Below, piece after piece: positions 7,283-13,723 of a stretch of DNA of 13,723 nucleotides. How positions within the stretch are numbered: the stretch's first letter is position 1; the number at the start of each line of letters is the position of its first letter. Both the position numbers and the translations under genes were made by a program. The notes under the pieces were generated by a model that worked only from the letters and a program-made list of their open reading frames with translations, was not told where the DNA came from and did no database searches. Source of the DNA: Oceanococcus sp051252075. Its GTDB lineage: Bacteria > Pseudomonadota > Gammaproteobacteria > Nevskiales > Oceanococcaceae. The stretch covers positions 1-13,723 of the forward strand of contig JBPOFU010000080.1 of the NCBI GenBank assembly GCA_051252075.1, written 5' to 3'.

Positions 7283-8110
7283 ATGACAAACACGTTCTCC
7301 CCTAGGCAATGTACTTTAATGAAGCAATGCGTGCAGTATCCTCTCGTTGCAATTGTGATTTGCCTCTTGGCAGGAGGCTGCGCTGCAACGTCAAAATCAC
7401 AAGAACATGCAGCGTCCACCTGCTCTTCTCATCGCTATCTAGGCAGCAATGAGTCGCTCAAGCATTGCAGCCCTGACGACGACCGAGATGGCATACCGGA
7501 TTTGATTGATGCCTGCCTAAACACGCCTGAGGAAACTGTTGTTGACCAACGAGGCTGCGCACCACGCTCCACGACACCGGCATCAAATGCATGTCGCGTT
7601 GGGGCCGCCCTATGGCCGCATTGTGCAAAACGTCAATTGTTCGTTATCTCAGATTGGGCCGGCGATCAGAGCAACATTAGCCCACGCTCGGTGACGCAAC
7701 TGAATGATGCAGTGCAATTGCTCAAGCGCGACTTAAGCACGGTCGCATTAATCGAAGGCCACTCTGATTCCAAGCTTTCCGCAACATACAACTATCGCCT
7801 GGCATTAAAACGCGCCTTGATCGTCCGCGATGCGCTGGTAGCTGAGGGCATACCGGCACATAGAATCAGCACACGTTCGCTGGGTGAGGCACGACCTCTG
7901 GCGAATAATGCGAGCTCCGCAGGGCGTGCCAAAAACCGGCGCGTGGAGATCCATGTTGCAGCATCATTTGACGCGCTATTGCCACGGGGGGCCACATGTG
8001 ACCGCGCACAAGATGGAGATTGTGACGGAGTCAAAAATGCACAAGATCGCTGTGTTAGTTCACCACCGAATATGCCAGTAAATTCGCAGGGTTGCCTCAA
8101 AGAGACTTAA
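7280..8110 (+). CDS. OmpA-family outer-membrane lipoprotein with TSP3-like Asp-rich motifs
   Basis: The 276-residue protein has a hydrophobic signal (about 19-32) and a lipobox-like AGGC ending at Cys34, followed by Ala, consistent with outer-membrane sorting. Residues 67-93 form a thrombospondin type 3-like calcium-binding motif (DDDRDGIPDLIDAC, then VDQRGC). Residues 120-226 form the OmpA C-terminal peptidoglycan-binding domain: EGHSDSKLSATYNYRLALKR (159-178) and GRAKNRRVEIHV (215-226). A second motif, DGDCDGVKNAQDRC then VNSQGC (245-272), follows the OmpA domain. Many cysteines occur near these motifs and may form disulfides. AAGGA 10 nt upstream supports the ATG at 7280 (or 7283). The ATG at 7319 gives a tidier signal peptide but lacks a clear ribosome-binding site. 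It probably tethers the outer membrane to peptidoglycan; a link to the polysaccharide machinery is contextual only. Confidence 0.85.
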   Translation: MMTNTFSPRQCTLMKQCVQYPLVAIVICLLAGGCAATSKSQEHAASTCSSHRYLGSNESLKHCSPDDDRDGIPDLIDACLNTPEETVVDQRGCAPRSTTPASNACRVGAALWPHCAKRQLFVISDWAGDQSNISPRSVTQLNDAVQLLKRDLSTVALIEGHSDSKLSATYNYRLALKRALIVRDALVAEGIPAHRISTRSLGEARPLANNASSAGRAKNRRVEIHVAASFDALLPRGATCDRAQDGDCDGVKNAQDRCVSSPPNMPVNSQGCLKET

Positions 8111-8142
8111 GATCGATCATTCGTAGCTCTCAATCACTGAGA

Positions 8143-8180
8143 CTACCGGTGGCAACGTGTGGTCACGCAAGTGCCAGTAG
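8143..8180. other. Imperfect three-tier dyad at the convergent gene ends
   Basis: Nested complementary arms CTAC/GTAG (8143-8146, 8177-8180), GGCA/TGCC (8151-8154, 8172-8175) and CGTG/CACG (8156-8159, 8164-8167) surround a TGGT loop. It lies at the very end of the minus-strand regulator gene, 32 bp past the stop of the convergent lipoprotein gene. It could slow transcription of the lipoprotein gene, but it has internal loops and no T-run. Confidence 0.2.
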
Positions 8181-9027
8181 CGGAATATTCCAAGTTGTCA
8201 AAGCTCATTCCTTTGGCAATGAGAATTCCGCGGCCATGTGCGTCCATCATTCTTTCGGGATCTGGCTCTATGTACTTTGCCCAGTCAAAGCCTTCGCCTT
8301 CATCACAAATGCGGGCTTCGATGTGACCCTGAGTCACTTCAATTTCTACACGCGCTTGTCGATGACTATATTCCTTAAGCGCCAAACGCCTGTTGATTTC
8401 TTCTTTCCAGCGCTCCTGCTCTATCAATCGGCTCTTCTCCGCATAGCTAATGCCCAGGTTACCGTGTTCAACAGCATTGATCATGAGTTCAGACAAGCCC
8501 GTCACGACTCTTTTAGGATCCGGGTAAAGGTTCGATAAACCTCTCGCCAATTGCATCGCTTCGTCTATTGTCCGGAATAGGAATGTTCCCTGCTGCAAAC
8601 AATGGCTGAGGTAGCTATATTGGTCGATATCTGTACGTAAAGCTTTCGCTGCGGCAAAGTCATCCACCGCTGCATTGATTATGGCTCTTAGAACTTGTTG
8701 ATCGTATGGCTTGGTCAGGTAGTAATGAACGCCAGCATCGATACCTTCGGCAACTTGCACGGCTGAAGCTGCAACTGTCTGCATAATAATGGGGATCGCA
8801 CTCGTGCTTTCATTCGCCTTTGCTTTTCGGACAAACGACATGCCATCCAATATTGGCATGAGCCGGTCAATCAAGATTAAATCGATGGTTTCAGAATGCG
8901 CAAGCAAGGTTTCCCACGCCGTTACTGGTGATTCAAAGCATTGCAGTTTATGAGGCGTGTCCTCAAGGAACATTGCAACCAATTTTAGATGTACCGGCTC
9001 ATCATCAATAACTAAGATATTTGCCAT
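8143..9027 (-). CDS. Response regulator receiver + RsbW-like serine kinase/ATPase (intact)
   Basis: The 294-residue protein has a complete receiver domain (about 1-122): acidic pocket IDDE (7-10), phospho-acceptor Asp54 in LILIDRLMP, Thr84 and Lys106 in YLTKPY. A linker leads to a GHKL ATPase of the RsbW type: N-box LSELMINAVEHGN (178-190), G1 box DEGEGF (242-247) and G2 box HGRGILIAKG (264-273). Phosphorylation of the receiver by an unseen histidine kinase probably switches the ATPase's action on a STAS antagonist or similar partner. Compare SypE or HsbR, where a receiver is joined to RsbW-like and PP2C domains; no phosphatase domain is present here. AGGGA lies upstream of the ATG with good spacing. 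It is paralogous to the protein at 4296-5186, which has lost the phospho-acceptor. Confidence 0.9.
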   Translation of the reverse strand: MANILVIDDEPVHLKLVAMFLEDTPHKLQCFESPVTAWETLLAHSETIDLILIDRLMPILDGMSFVRKAKANESTSAIPIIMQTVAASAVQVAEGIDAGVHYYLTKPYDQQVLRAIINAAVDDFAAAKALRTDIDQYSYLSHCLQQGTFLFRTIDEAMQLARGLSNLYPDPKRVVTGLSELMINAVEHGNLGISYAEKSRLIEQERWKEEINRRLALKEYSHRQARVEIEVTQGHIEARICDEGEGFDWAKYIEPDPERMMDAHGRGILIAKGMSFDNLEYSATGTCVTTRCHR

Positions 9028-9135
9028 CTCATCCCTGTCCCAGAAATATTTTGTTCTGAATTTGCGGTCATCTGAACTTCATACTACGCTTTTAGAAGCG
9101 GTTATACGCATAAAAATAGACACTAAATGGCAAAA

Positions 9136-9154
9136 CGGAAATATCGATATTCCG
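9136..9154. promoter_or_regulatory. Near-perfect palindrome, candidate operator
   Basis: CGGAAATATCGATATTCCG would be a perfect 18-bp palindrome but for one extra A. It lies 109-127 bp upstream of the intact receiver/ATPase gene, a plausible place for an operator or activator site. No specific binding protein can be named. Confidence 0.3.
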
Positions 9155-9201
9155 GTTATGGCATATGCTCGTGTTTACAAGCATTCGAAAGGTATTTCAA
9201 T

Positions 9202-9220
9202 TTGGCTTTGACTAAGCCAA
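9202..9220 (-). terminator. Weak terminator-like hairpin after the exporter gene
   Basis: TTGGCTT-TGACT-AAGCCAA is a perfect 7-bp stem with a 5-nt loop, 28 bp beyond the exporter stop in the direction of transcription. It is not followed by a clear T-run. The AAGCC arm could instead pair with GGCTT at 9225-9229, giving two mutually exclusive hairpins. Confidence 0.35.
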
Positions 9221-9247
9221 GATCGGCTTGAACTGGATTATCGCCGC

Positions 9248-11596
9248 TTAATTCAACTCCTTAGCTGGATGAAAATACTGTTTCAATCGGTCAAGCCAAA
9301 GTAACAACGCCGGCAAATAAAAGAGCTGCGCAAGCAAAGCAAAAACAATGGTCATGGAGGTCAATACACCCATATCGATATTGATACGGAAATTGGATAG
9401 ACCCAAGATAGCAAAATTTATGCCTAGGACAGCCGTGGTAACCAACAGCGCTACGCCGACAGTGGAAAATGCATACTCTATGGCTTGCTCTGTCGAGAAG
9501 CCTTGCTCTGTTTTGGCTCGCCTATATTTGCTTAAAAAGTGCAAACAGTAGTCGACGATAATGCCCAAACTAGCGGCGAACACCATGGAAACACTGATTC
9601 CGACTTGGCCCACAAATAGCCCCCATAAACCCAAGGCTAAGGTAGCGGGCATGATGTTCACCAAAAAACTTAGCACCCCATATTGCACAGAACGAAATGA
9701 CACCGCTATGGTGAGTGAAATCACGAGCAGCGCCATAATCGTACCCAACAACATGGCACTGGAATCGCGACGCGATAAATCGGCCATGATCGTGGTGGTA
9801 CTGGTACCAGGATAAGCCAACTGTGGGCTGTGTGCGTTTAACCACCCAGCCGCTCGTGCTTGAAACTCCAAATGCTCCGCCGTTTCACTGTGGTTCAAGC
9901 CCACCATAAACCGCAAGGCCGATTTGTCCTGGGTCATCTCATTGGTCAACGAAGCCCCAAACGGCAATGACATTTCATACAGCAATAAATACTGCGCTGC
10001 TTCTTGCGAGCTCTCTGGCATACGCTCAAAACGAGGATCGTCGCCATGCATATTGCGATTCAGACGCTTGAGTGTGAGATCCATAGCTTGCACGTAAATA
10101 ACTTCGGGTTGGCTGCGTAACCAATCGGCGAAGGCGCTGGCCTGATTTAAAAAGTCGAGGTCATATATTCCATTTTCTCGACCCGTATCGAGCTCAAAAT
10201 CTATGTGATTAAAGTCTTGAAAGCTTGCGATGAGCTCGGCGGTATCAGAGCCAAATTCGGTGTCCTCGGTCAGATACGTAGTCCACGAATCATTCATACG
10301 ATTAAGCGGTATGCAAATCACACCAAGCACAACAACGGCAACACCAAGCCCCAGTATGAATCGCTGATAGCGGATCACCCACTGCGCCAAATGCACCATA
10401 GAATCGCTGCTCTGACCACGCTTTGCAGCCACTTTAACCGGCAATAAAACCATCACTGCGGGTAGTAGCGTATTCGCGGCCACCCACGCGACCAACACAC
10501 CCAAAGCCACCAAATTACCCATGGTTTGGAACGGCGGTGAATCGCTGGCATTCATGACCAAGAATCCCATCATGGTGGTCACGCTGGTTAGCCACACCGG
10601 CTCGGCATTGACGCGTAAACTTTCCTGCAAGGCCGCGGCATTATCATCGCCTGCGTTTAGGCGTTGGTAGTAGCTGATCAAGATATGCAAAGAATCCGCT
10701 ACCGCCAAAGTTAGAATGATGACGGGAATCAAAATCGTGATGTTATTCGCTGCAATTTTTAGCCCACCCATCACCCCCATAGGCACCATTATCGATACGA
10801 TAATGACCGCTAATGAAGCCAACATGCCATAGACGCTGGTCGCCAGATGACGGCTTTCATAGAACAGATAGGCCATGATGGCGAGCAAAGCGAACAGTAG
10901 CCCCAAGGGCACCAAAAAAGCACCATCCGCCATAGCGGTGTCTGCACCAGCGGCAGAACCACCGACCACACCAGAGACATAAATTCCAAGCTGCGGGTAA
11001 CGCGAACGCATTTCATCACGCAGAGCCAATGCGGCGTGATACACCTCACGACTGGCTGCCAGAGAATGCCCTACTTGCTCAGAAAAATTCACAACAATTA
11101 GGCTTGCGCGGCCATCTACTGCCACTAAACGATTGATGAGCAAGTGTTCATTCAGGGTGTTTTGTCGAATGCGTTGTAGATCGCCCGTACTCAATGTTGT
11201 CGCGTTTTCATACATATCAGAGACATAAAGCTCATCCCCTTGACTGCGTGAAAACGGGAAGTTGCGTAAAGAATCCACCCGCAAACTCATAGGCAAACGC
11301 CAGCCCTCTTCAGTCAAGCTTTCGATCGCTGACAATCCATCTTGAGTGAACAAATCACCCTGCTCTGTCTTGACCAAAAACAGTATCGAATCACCGATGT
11401 CATAACGATGCTCGAGTTCTGCCAACGCTATGACCAGAGGATCCTTCTTGTCGAAAAAGCTGCGGTAGCTGCCATCGACCTGAATCTGGCCAATGGGAAT
11501 GCTAATTAAGCCAACCACCAATATCCAACTGAAACAACAGATTTTGGGATGGCTGATAGCCAGACGGTGTATTGCACTCAGCAACCGATTCAACAT
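9248..11596 (-). CDS. RND superfamily (MMPL-type) exporter, 12 TM
   Basis: The 782-residue inner-membrane protein is a tandem duplication typical of the RND/MMPL superfamily. TM1 lies near 20-38, a periplasmic domain spans about 39-225, and TM2-TM6 fall between 226 and 388. TM7 is at 411-431, a second periplasmic domain spans about 432-612, and TM8-TM12 fall between 613 and 770. Charged residues expected in the proton relay are present in equivalent mid-membrane positions: Asp301 in LTLAVADSLHILISYY and Asp682 in SLGIIVDYCLHFLSKY. The compact size and lone subunit fit the predicted exporters found beside DUF1329 genes rather than AcrB-type drug pumps, which are over 1000 residues. It starts 2 bp after the DUF1329 stop, so the pair is almost certainly co-transcribed. 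The substrate is probably hydrophobic (lipid, sterol-like or similar); this is inference. Confidence 0.9.
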   Translation of the reverse strand: MLNRLLSAIHRLAISHPKICCFSWILVVGLISIPIGQIQVDGSYRSFFDKKDPLVIALAELEHRYDIGDSILFLVKTEQGDLFTQDGLSAIESLTEEGWRLPMSLRVDSLRNFPFSRSQGDELYVSDMYENATTLSTGDLQRIRQNTLNEHLLINRLVAVDGRASLIVVNFSEQVGHSLAASREVYHAALALRDEMRSRYPQLGIYVSGVVGGSAAGADTAMADGAFLVPLGLLFALLAIMAYLFYESRHLATSVYGMLASLAVIIVSIMVPMGVMGGLKIAANNITILIPVIILTLAVADSLHILISYYQRLNAGDDNAAALQESLRVNAEPVWLTSVTTMMGFLVMNASDSPPFQTMGNLVALGVLVAWVAANTLLPAVMVLLPVKVAAKRGQSSDSMVHLAQWVIRYQRFILGLGVAVVVLGVICIPLNRMNDSWTTYLTEDTEFGSDTAELIASFQDFNHIDFELDTGRENGIYDLDFLNQASAFADWLRSQPEVIYVQAMDLTLKRLNRNMHGDDPRFERMPESSQEAAQYLLLYEMSLPFGASLTNEMTQDKSALRFMVGLNHSETAEHLEFQARAAGWLNAHSPQLAYPGTSTTTIMADLSRRDSSAMLLGTIMALLVISLTIAVSFRSVQYGVLSFLVNIMPATLALGLWGLFVGQVGISVSMVFAASLGIIVDYCLHFLSKYRRAKTEQGFSTEQAIEYAFSTVGVALLVTTAVLGINFAILGLSNFRINIDMGVLTSMTIVFALLAQLFYLPALLLWLDRLKQYFHPAKELN

Positions 11597-11598
11597 AA

Positions 11599-12963
11599 TT
11601 ATTGACCCGCTCTTGCGGCAGCTTCGGGGCTAAAGTCCCGTCGTTCCATAGGTAGATTTAGACGCCACCAGTCATCACCACGTTCGTTGGTCAAGTAAGT
11701 CGCCTCGTAATTTCCAGAAGTGAGGTCGTGATAGATGGATGCGCCACGGTGAAATGCCTGCGCCTCTTGCGAGTAAAAGAAGGCAATGGTGGCAACGCGC
11801 CAGAGATTGTCTTGACCATCGAAATTATCGGCCCACATACCCAACCATGTGTCCTCATCGGCATAGATACGGCGCTTCTTGTAGATATGCCGTACGCCAT
11901 CTTTTAAGTTTCCTTCCACCACCCAGACGCGGTGCAATTCGTAACGGAAGTGATCGGGATTGATGGTGTTGGGCGTGATGATCTCGTCATAGCTCAGATG
12001 CGGGCTGTTGAATTCAAAGTTGTGATACGGCACCAAAACTTCCTTACGCCCCACCAGCGTCCAGTTGTAGCGATGCGGCGAGCCATTGAACATATAGTCA
12101 TCATCAGTGGTACGCAGGCCCGATGGAGGAACTGGATAATCAAAGCCCACTTCGGGTGCTTTACGCACGCGACGAATGCCGGGCAGGTATTGCCAGGACT
12201 GGGTCGAATCTTTGGAAAAATTGTTGGGCTGATAACCTACCGCTACAAATCCTTTCTCTCGGTCCGGCAAAAGAAAATGCACATAAAAAAAGCCGTTCAC
12301 ATGCTCTGTGTGATATCCACCGCGTGGATTGAGGTCGGGGAGTGTCCCCGTGTTCATGGTTTTGAATCGAGCGCGCCCCCACGCAATATTGCCATTGGAA
12401 TACACATCGGCAATGTCGTAGACAGACAGCTCAGAACCGGTGCGATGCGGATTAATGACATTCCAAATCGCTTCTAGACCGGTCTTAGGAAATGGAAACG
12501 GGTGTGCGCCAGCCGTACCTTTTACGCCCTGGCCATCATCGATAACCTCAGCATCTTTGGCGTTCGCTAGGACCACATCACAGACCCAATCCCGTGGTTT
12601 GAAATCTCGATGGCTGGGGAACACCCGCATGCGAAAATTCGCAGGGTATTTTTTGAGCAGGGCCTTCTGACCTTCCGTCAACAGCTCCTCATACTCAGAC
12701 ATGTTGTCTTGGCTAATGACATACAAAGGCTCTTCATCGGCATAGGGCCCGGCCTCCCAGCCATAAGGGTTTTTCATGCCCGGCCAGCTGCCTTGAAACT
12801 TGCCCGTATATCGCGCTACACCGCTTGGTGTGCCCGCCCGCAATGCGCCCATGCAGGTGTGTTCATCACCACCGAGTTTGGCAATTTCATCTGGTGTTGC
12901 CGTTGCTAAAACCGCAGAACTAAAAATCAGACCCACGGCCATGATGATGCTAAATCGCTGCAT
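11599..12963 (-). CDS. DUF1329 secreted/periplasmic protein
   Basis: From the ATG at 12963 the product is 454 residues and begins with a clean Sec signal peptide (MQRFSIIMAVGLIFSSAVLA, cleavage probably after ATA). AGGGGAG lies 8 nt upstream of that ATG. An in-frame ATG at 12987 would add eight charged residues before the signal and lacks comparable support. The body matches my recollection of DUF1329 proteins: an N-terminal G..YTGKFQGSWPGM segment and a Trp/Tyr-rich C-terminal half including RRIYADEDTWLGMWADNFDG. DUF1329 is thought to have a LolA/LolB-like lipid-carrier fold and often sits beside RND/MMPL exporters and DUF1302 proteins. A periplasmic carrier handing a hydrophobic ligand to or from the exporter is inferred. 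No DUF1302 gene is in the window. Confidence 0.85.
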   Translation of the reverse strand: MQRFSIIMAVGLIFSSAVLATATPDEIAKLGGDEHTCMGALRAGTPSGVARYTGKFQGSWPGMKNPYGWEAGPYADEEPLYVISQDNMSEYEELLTEGQKALLKKYPANFRMRVFPSHRDFKPRDWVCDVVLANAKDAEVIDDGQGVKGTAGAHPFPFPKTGLEAIWNVINPHRTGSELSVYDIADVYSNGNIAWGRARFKTMNTGTLPDLNPRGGYHTEHVNGFFYVHFLLPDREKGFVAVGYQPNNFSKDSTQSWQYLPGIRRVRKAPEVGFDYPVPPSGLRTTDDDYMFNGSPHRYNWTLVGRKEVLVPYHNFEFNSPHLSYDEIITPNTINPDHFRYELHRVWVVEGNLKDGVRHIYKKRRIYADEDTWLGMWADNFDGQDNLWRVATIAFFYSQEAQAFHRGASIYHDLTSGNYEATYLTNERGDDWWRLNLPMERRDFSPEAAARAGQ

Positions 12964-12971
12964 GAAGCTGT

Positions 12972-12978
12972 CTCCCCT
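12972..12978 (-). promoter_or_regulatory. Shine-Dalgarno AGGGGAG that fixes the DUF1329 start
   Basis: On the minus strand AGGGGAG is followed by 8 nt and then the ATG at 12963. It lies inside the longer possible reading frame and argues that the real start is 12963 rather than 12987. Confidence 0.7.
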
Positions 12979-13013
12979 ACGGTTCATCGTGCCTATCTAA
13001 GCAGGTTGGTTTG

Positions 13014-13700
13014 CTATGTTTGAATCGAGTTTTCTTTTACGTACTCACCAATGCGCGCGGGCACACAAAACAAGCGGACGAAATCCTCTTGTATGTTCGC
13101 GACAACCGCATCATGACTGACCTTCATATCGCCTAAAACCCAGTTCGCCAAGCGCGTTTGTTGCATGGACAGCATCAACCGCCCCTGTTCCACTGGCACA
13201 CCCGATCGGAATAGGCCTTCACGTTCGCCCCAAACAAACAGTTGTTCAATTAAGGCCAAGCCACGCTCCCAGAGCTGTTGCTCACCCACACTTGGGCGAG
13301 AAGTGTTATGAAACCACAACAAACCGTCGTTGAGTTGCATACGTAAATAATCAGGATGCTCCAACAAATAGCGAATTTGTGTATGCAAAATCTCCAACAT
13401 AAGCGACAGATCTGCTGGTTGCTGCAATAGCGCTTGGGCACGACTGCTCACTGCTTCGAGCATGTCCTGATCGCGCTCTATCAACACTTGCCGATACAAC
13501 TCCTGCTTGCCAGGGCACAACTGATACAAGGTCGTTAATGAGACTTCAGCTTGCTGAGCAATCTCCTGCATACGCGTCTGAGCGAAGCCTTGCTCCGCAA
13601 ACAAGCTTTCTGCAACAGCAAAAATATGTTGCCTATACAGTTGCTCTCGTGCGTTACGCAGCGCGCTCGTCGGATTGTTTTTGTTAGCTACACGTGGCAC
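13014..13700 (-). CDS. TetR/AcrR-family transcriptional regulator
   Basis: About 228 residues with a TetR N-terminal DNA-binding domain: helix 1 around QLYRQHIFAVAESLFAEQGF (21-40, counted from TTG 13703), then the helix-turn-helix MQEIAQQAEVSLTTLYQLCP (45-64) and GKQELYRQVL. The rest is an all-helical ligand-binding and dimerisation region of usual length. GTG at 13700 is preferred because AGGA sits 6 nt upstream; TTG at 13703 is possible, and the frame stays open to the window edge. It lies 50 bp upstream of the DUF1329 start on the same strand, so it probably regulates the exporter cassette, as many TetR proteins control neighbouring transport genes in response to the transported ligand. 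Its operator is probably near or beyond the right edge of the window. Confidence 0.88.
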   Translation of the reverse strand: MPRVANKNNPTSALRNAREQLYRQHIFAVAESLFAEQGFAQTRMQEIAQQAEVSLTTLYQLCPGKQELYRQVLIERDQDMLEAVSSRAQALLQQPADLSLMLEILHTQIRYLLEHPDYLRMQLNDGLLWFHNTSRPSVGEQQLWERGLALIEQLFVWGEREGLFRSGVPVEQGRLMLSMQQTRLANWVLGDMKVSHDAVVANIQEDFVRLFCVPARIGEYVKENSIQT

Positions 13701-13723
13701 CAAGAATCCTATAAATAAATTGC

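Larger units (their letters stand above)
9028..9247. other. 220-bp gene-free interval with several dyads
   Basis: The AT-rich gap between the regulator start (9027, minus strand) and the exporter stop (9248, minus strand) must hold the regulator's promoter and the end of the exporter transcript. I see no convincing small gene. It contains an inverted repeat CAGAA/TTCTG (9041-9058), a CGCTT-TTAG-AAGCG hairpin (9087-9100), a near-palindrome (9136-9154) and a terminator-like hairpin (9202-9220). No -10/-35 pair with standard spacing stands out. Confidence 0.5.

Noticed and set aside
4391..7306. CCTAGG hexamers near 4397, 5224 and 7302
   Set aside because: They fall in coding and non-coding DNA with no shared flank or spacing, so chance is the simplest explanation.
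8092..8538. 148-residue plus-strand open frame across the convergent junction
   Set aside because: It overlaps the 3' ends of the lipoprotein and receiver/ATPase genes, both with clear domains, and shows no family resemblance.
8957..9211. Small plus-strand open frame in the 220-bp gap
   Set aside because: It starts inside the antisense of the receiver gene, has no obvious ribosome-binding site and no recognisable motif.
11932..12477. 181-residue plus-strand open frame
   Set aside because: It lies wholly antisense to the well-supported DUF1329 gene, has no recognisable domain, and is best explained as a shadow frame.
12964..12987. Longer N-terminus for the DUF1329 protein from ATG 12987
   Set aside because: It would place eight charged or polar residues before the signal peptide, and the strong AGGGGAG lies inside this stretch, correctly spaced for ATG 12963.

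Overview
This is bacterial, gene-dense DNA that most resembles a gammaproteobacterium, probably a marine or free-living one. The evidence is an outer-membrane-type OmpA lipoprotein, an RND/MMPL exporter next to a DUF1329 periplasmic protein, SLBB-type polysaccharide-export modules, and balanced base composition. This assignment is inferred from gene content; no rRNA or other marker gene is present. I see no tRNA, rRNA, CRISPR array, insertion sequence or phage gene.

Left block (1-4299, plus strand): the 3' part of a very large periplasmic protein made almost entirely of tandem SLBB (soluble-ligand-binding beta-grasp) domains. Twelve complete units and the tail of a thirteenth are visible, and the protein ends in a C-terminal hydrophobic helix. 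Nine bases later comes a small ParA/BY-kinase-like protein that has lost its Walker A lysine and Walker B aspartate. Together they look like a cell-surface polysaccharide export or assembly module with a catalytically dead kinase-like partner.

Middle block (4296-9027): a minus-strand operon-like set reads GT4 glycosyltransferase (7237-6137), then a PhyH-type Fe(II)/2-oxoglutarate dioxygenase (6140-5226, 4-bp overlap), then a receiver + RsbW-like ATPase protein whose receiver lacks the phospho-acceptor Asp (5186-4296). Divergent from the GT is an OmpA-type lipoprotein flanked internally by thrombospondin-type-3-like Asp-rich motifs (7280-8110). Convergent to that is a second receiver + RsbW-like ATPase protein (9027-8143), a paralogue whose phospho-acceptor Asp is intact. 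The pair suggests a partner-switching circuit with one phosphorylation-responsive and one phosphorylation-blind anti-sigma-like kinase controlling the surface-polysaccharide genes. That circuit is inference: no PP2C phosphatase or STAS antagonist is in the window.

Right block (13700-9248, minus strand): a TetR-family regulator, a secreted DUF1329 protein and a 12-TM RND/MMPL exporter, a compact cassette probably for moving a hydrophobic compound or lipid. It looks independent of the polysaccharide block.

Non-coding DNA is scarce. The points of interest are the 42-bp divergent spacer at 7238-7279, with a perfect TATAAT and a hairpin that pairs the Shine-Dalgarno sequence with the start codon of the lipoprotein gene; a perfect 6-bp-stem hairpin at 5210-5224; and the 220-bp gap at 9028-9247, with several dyads.
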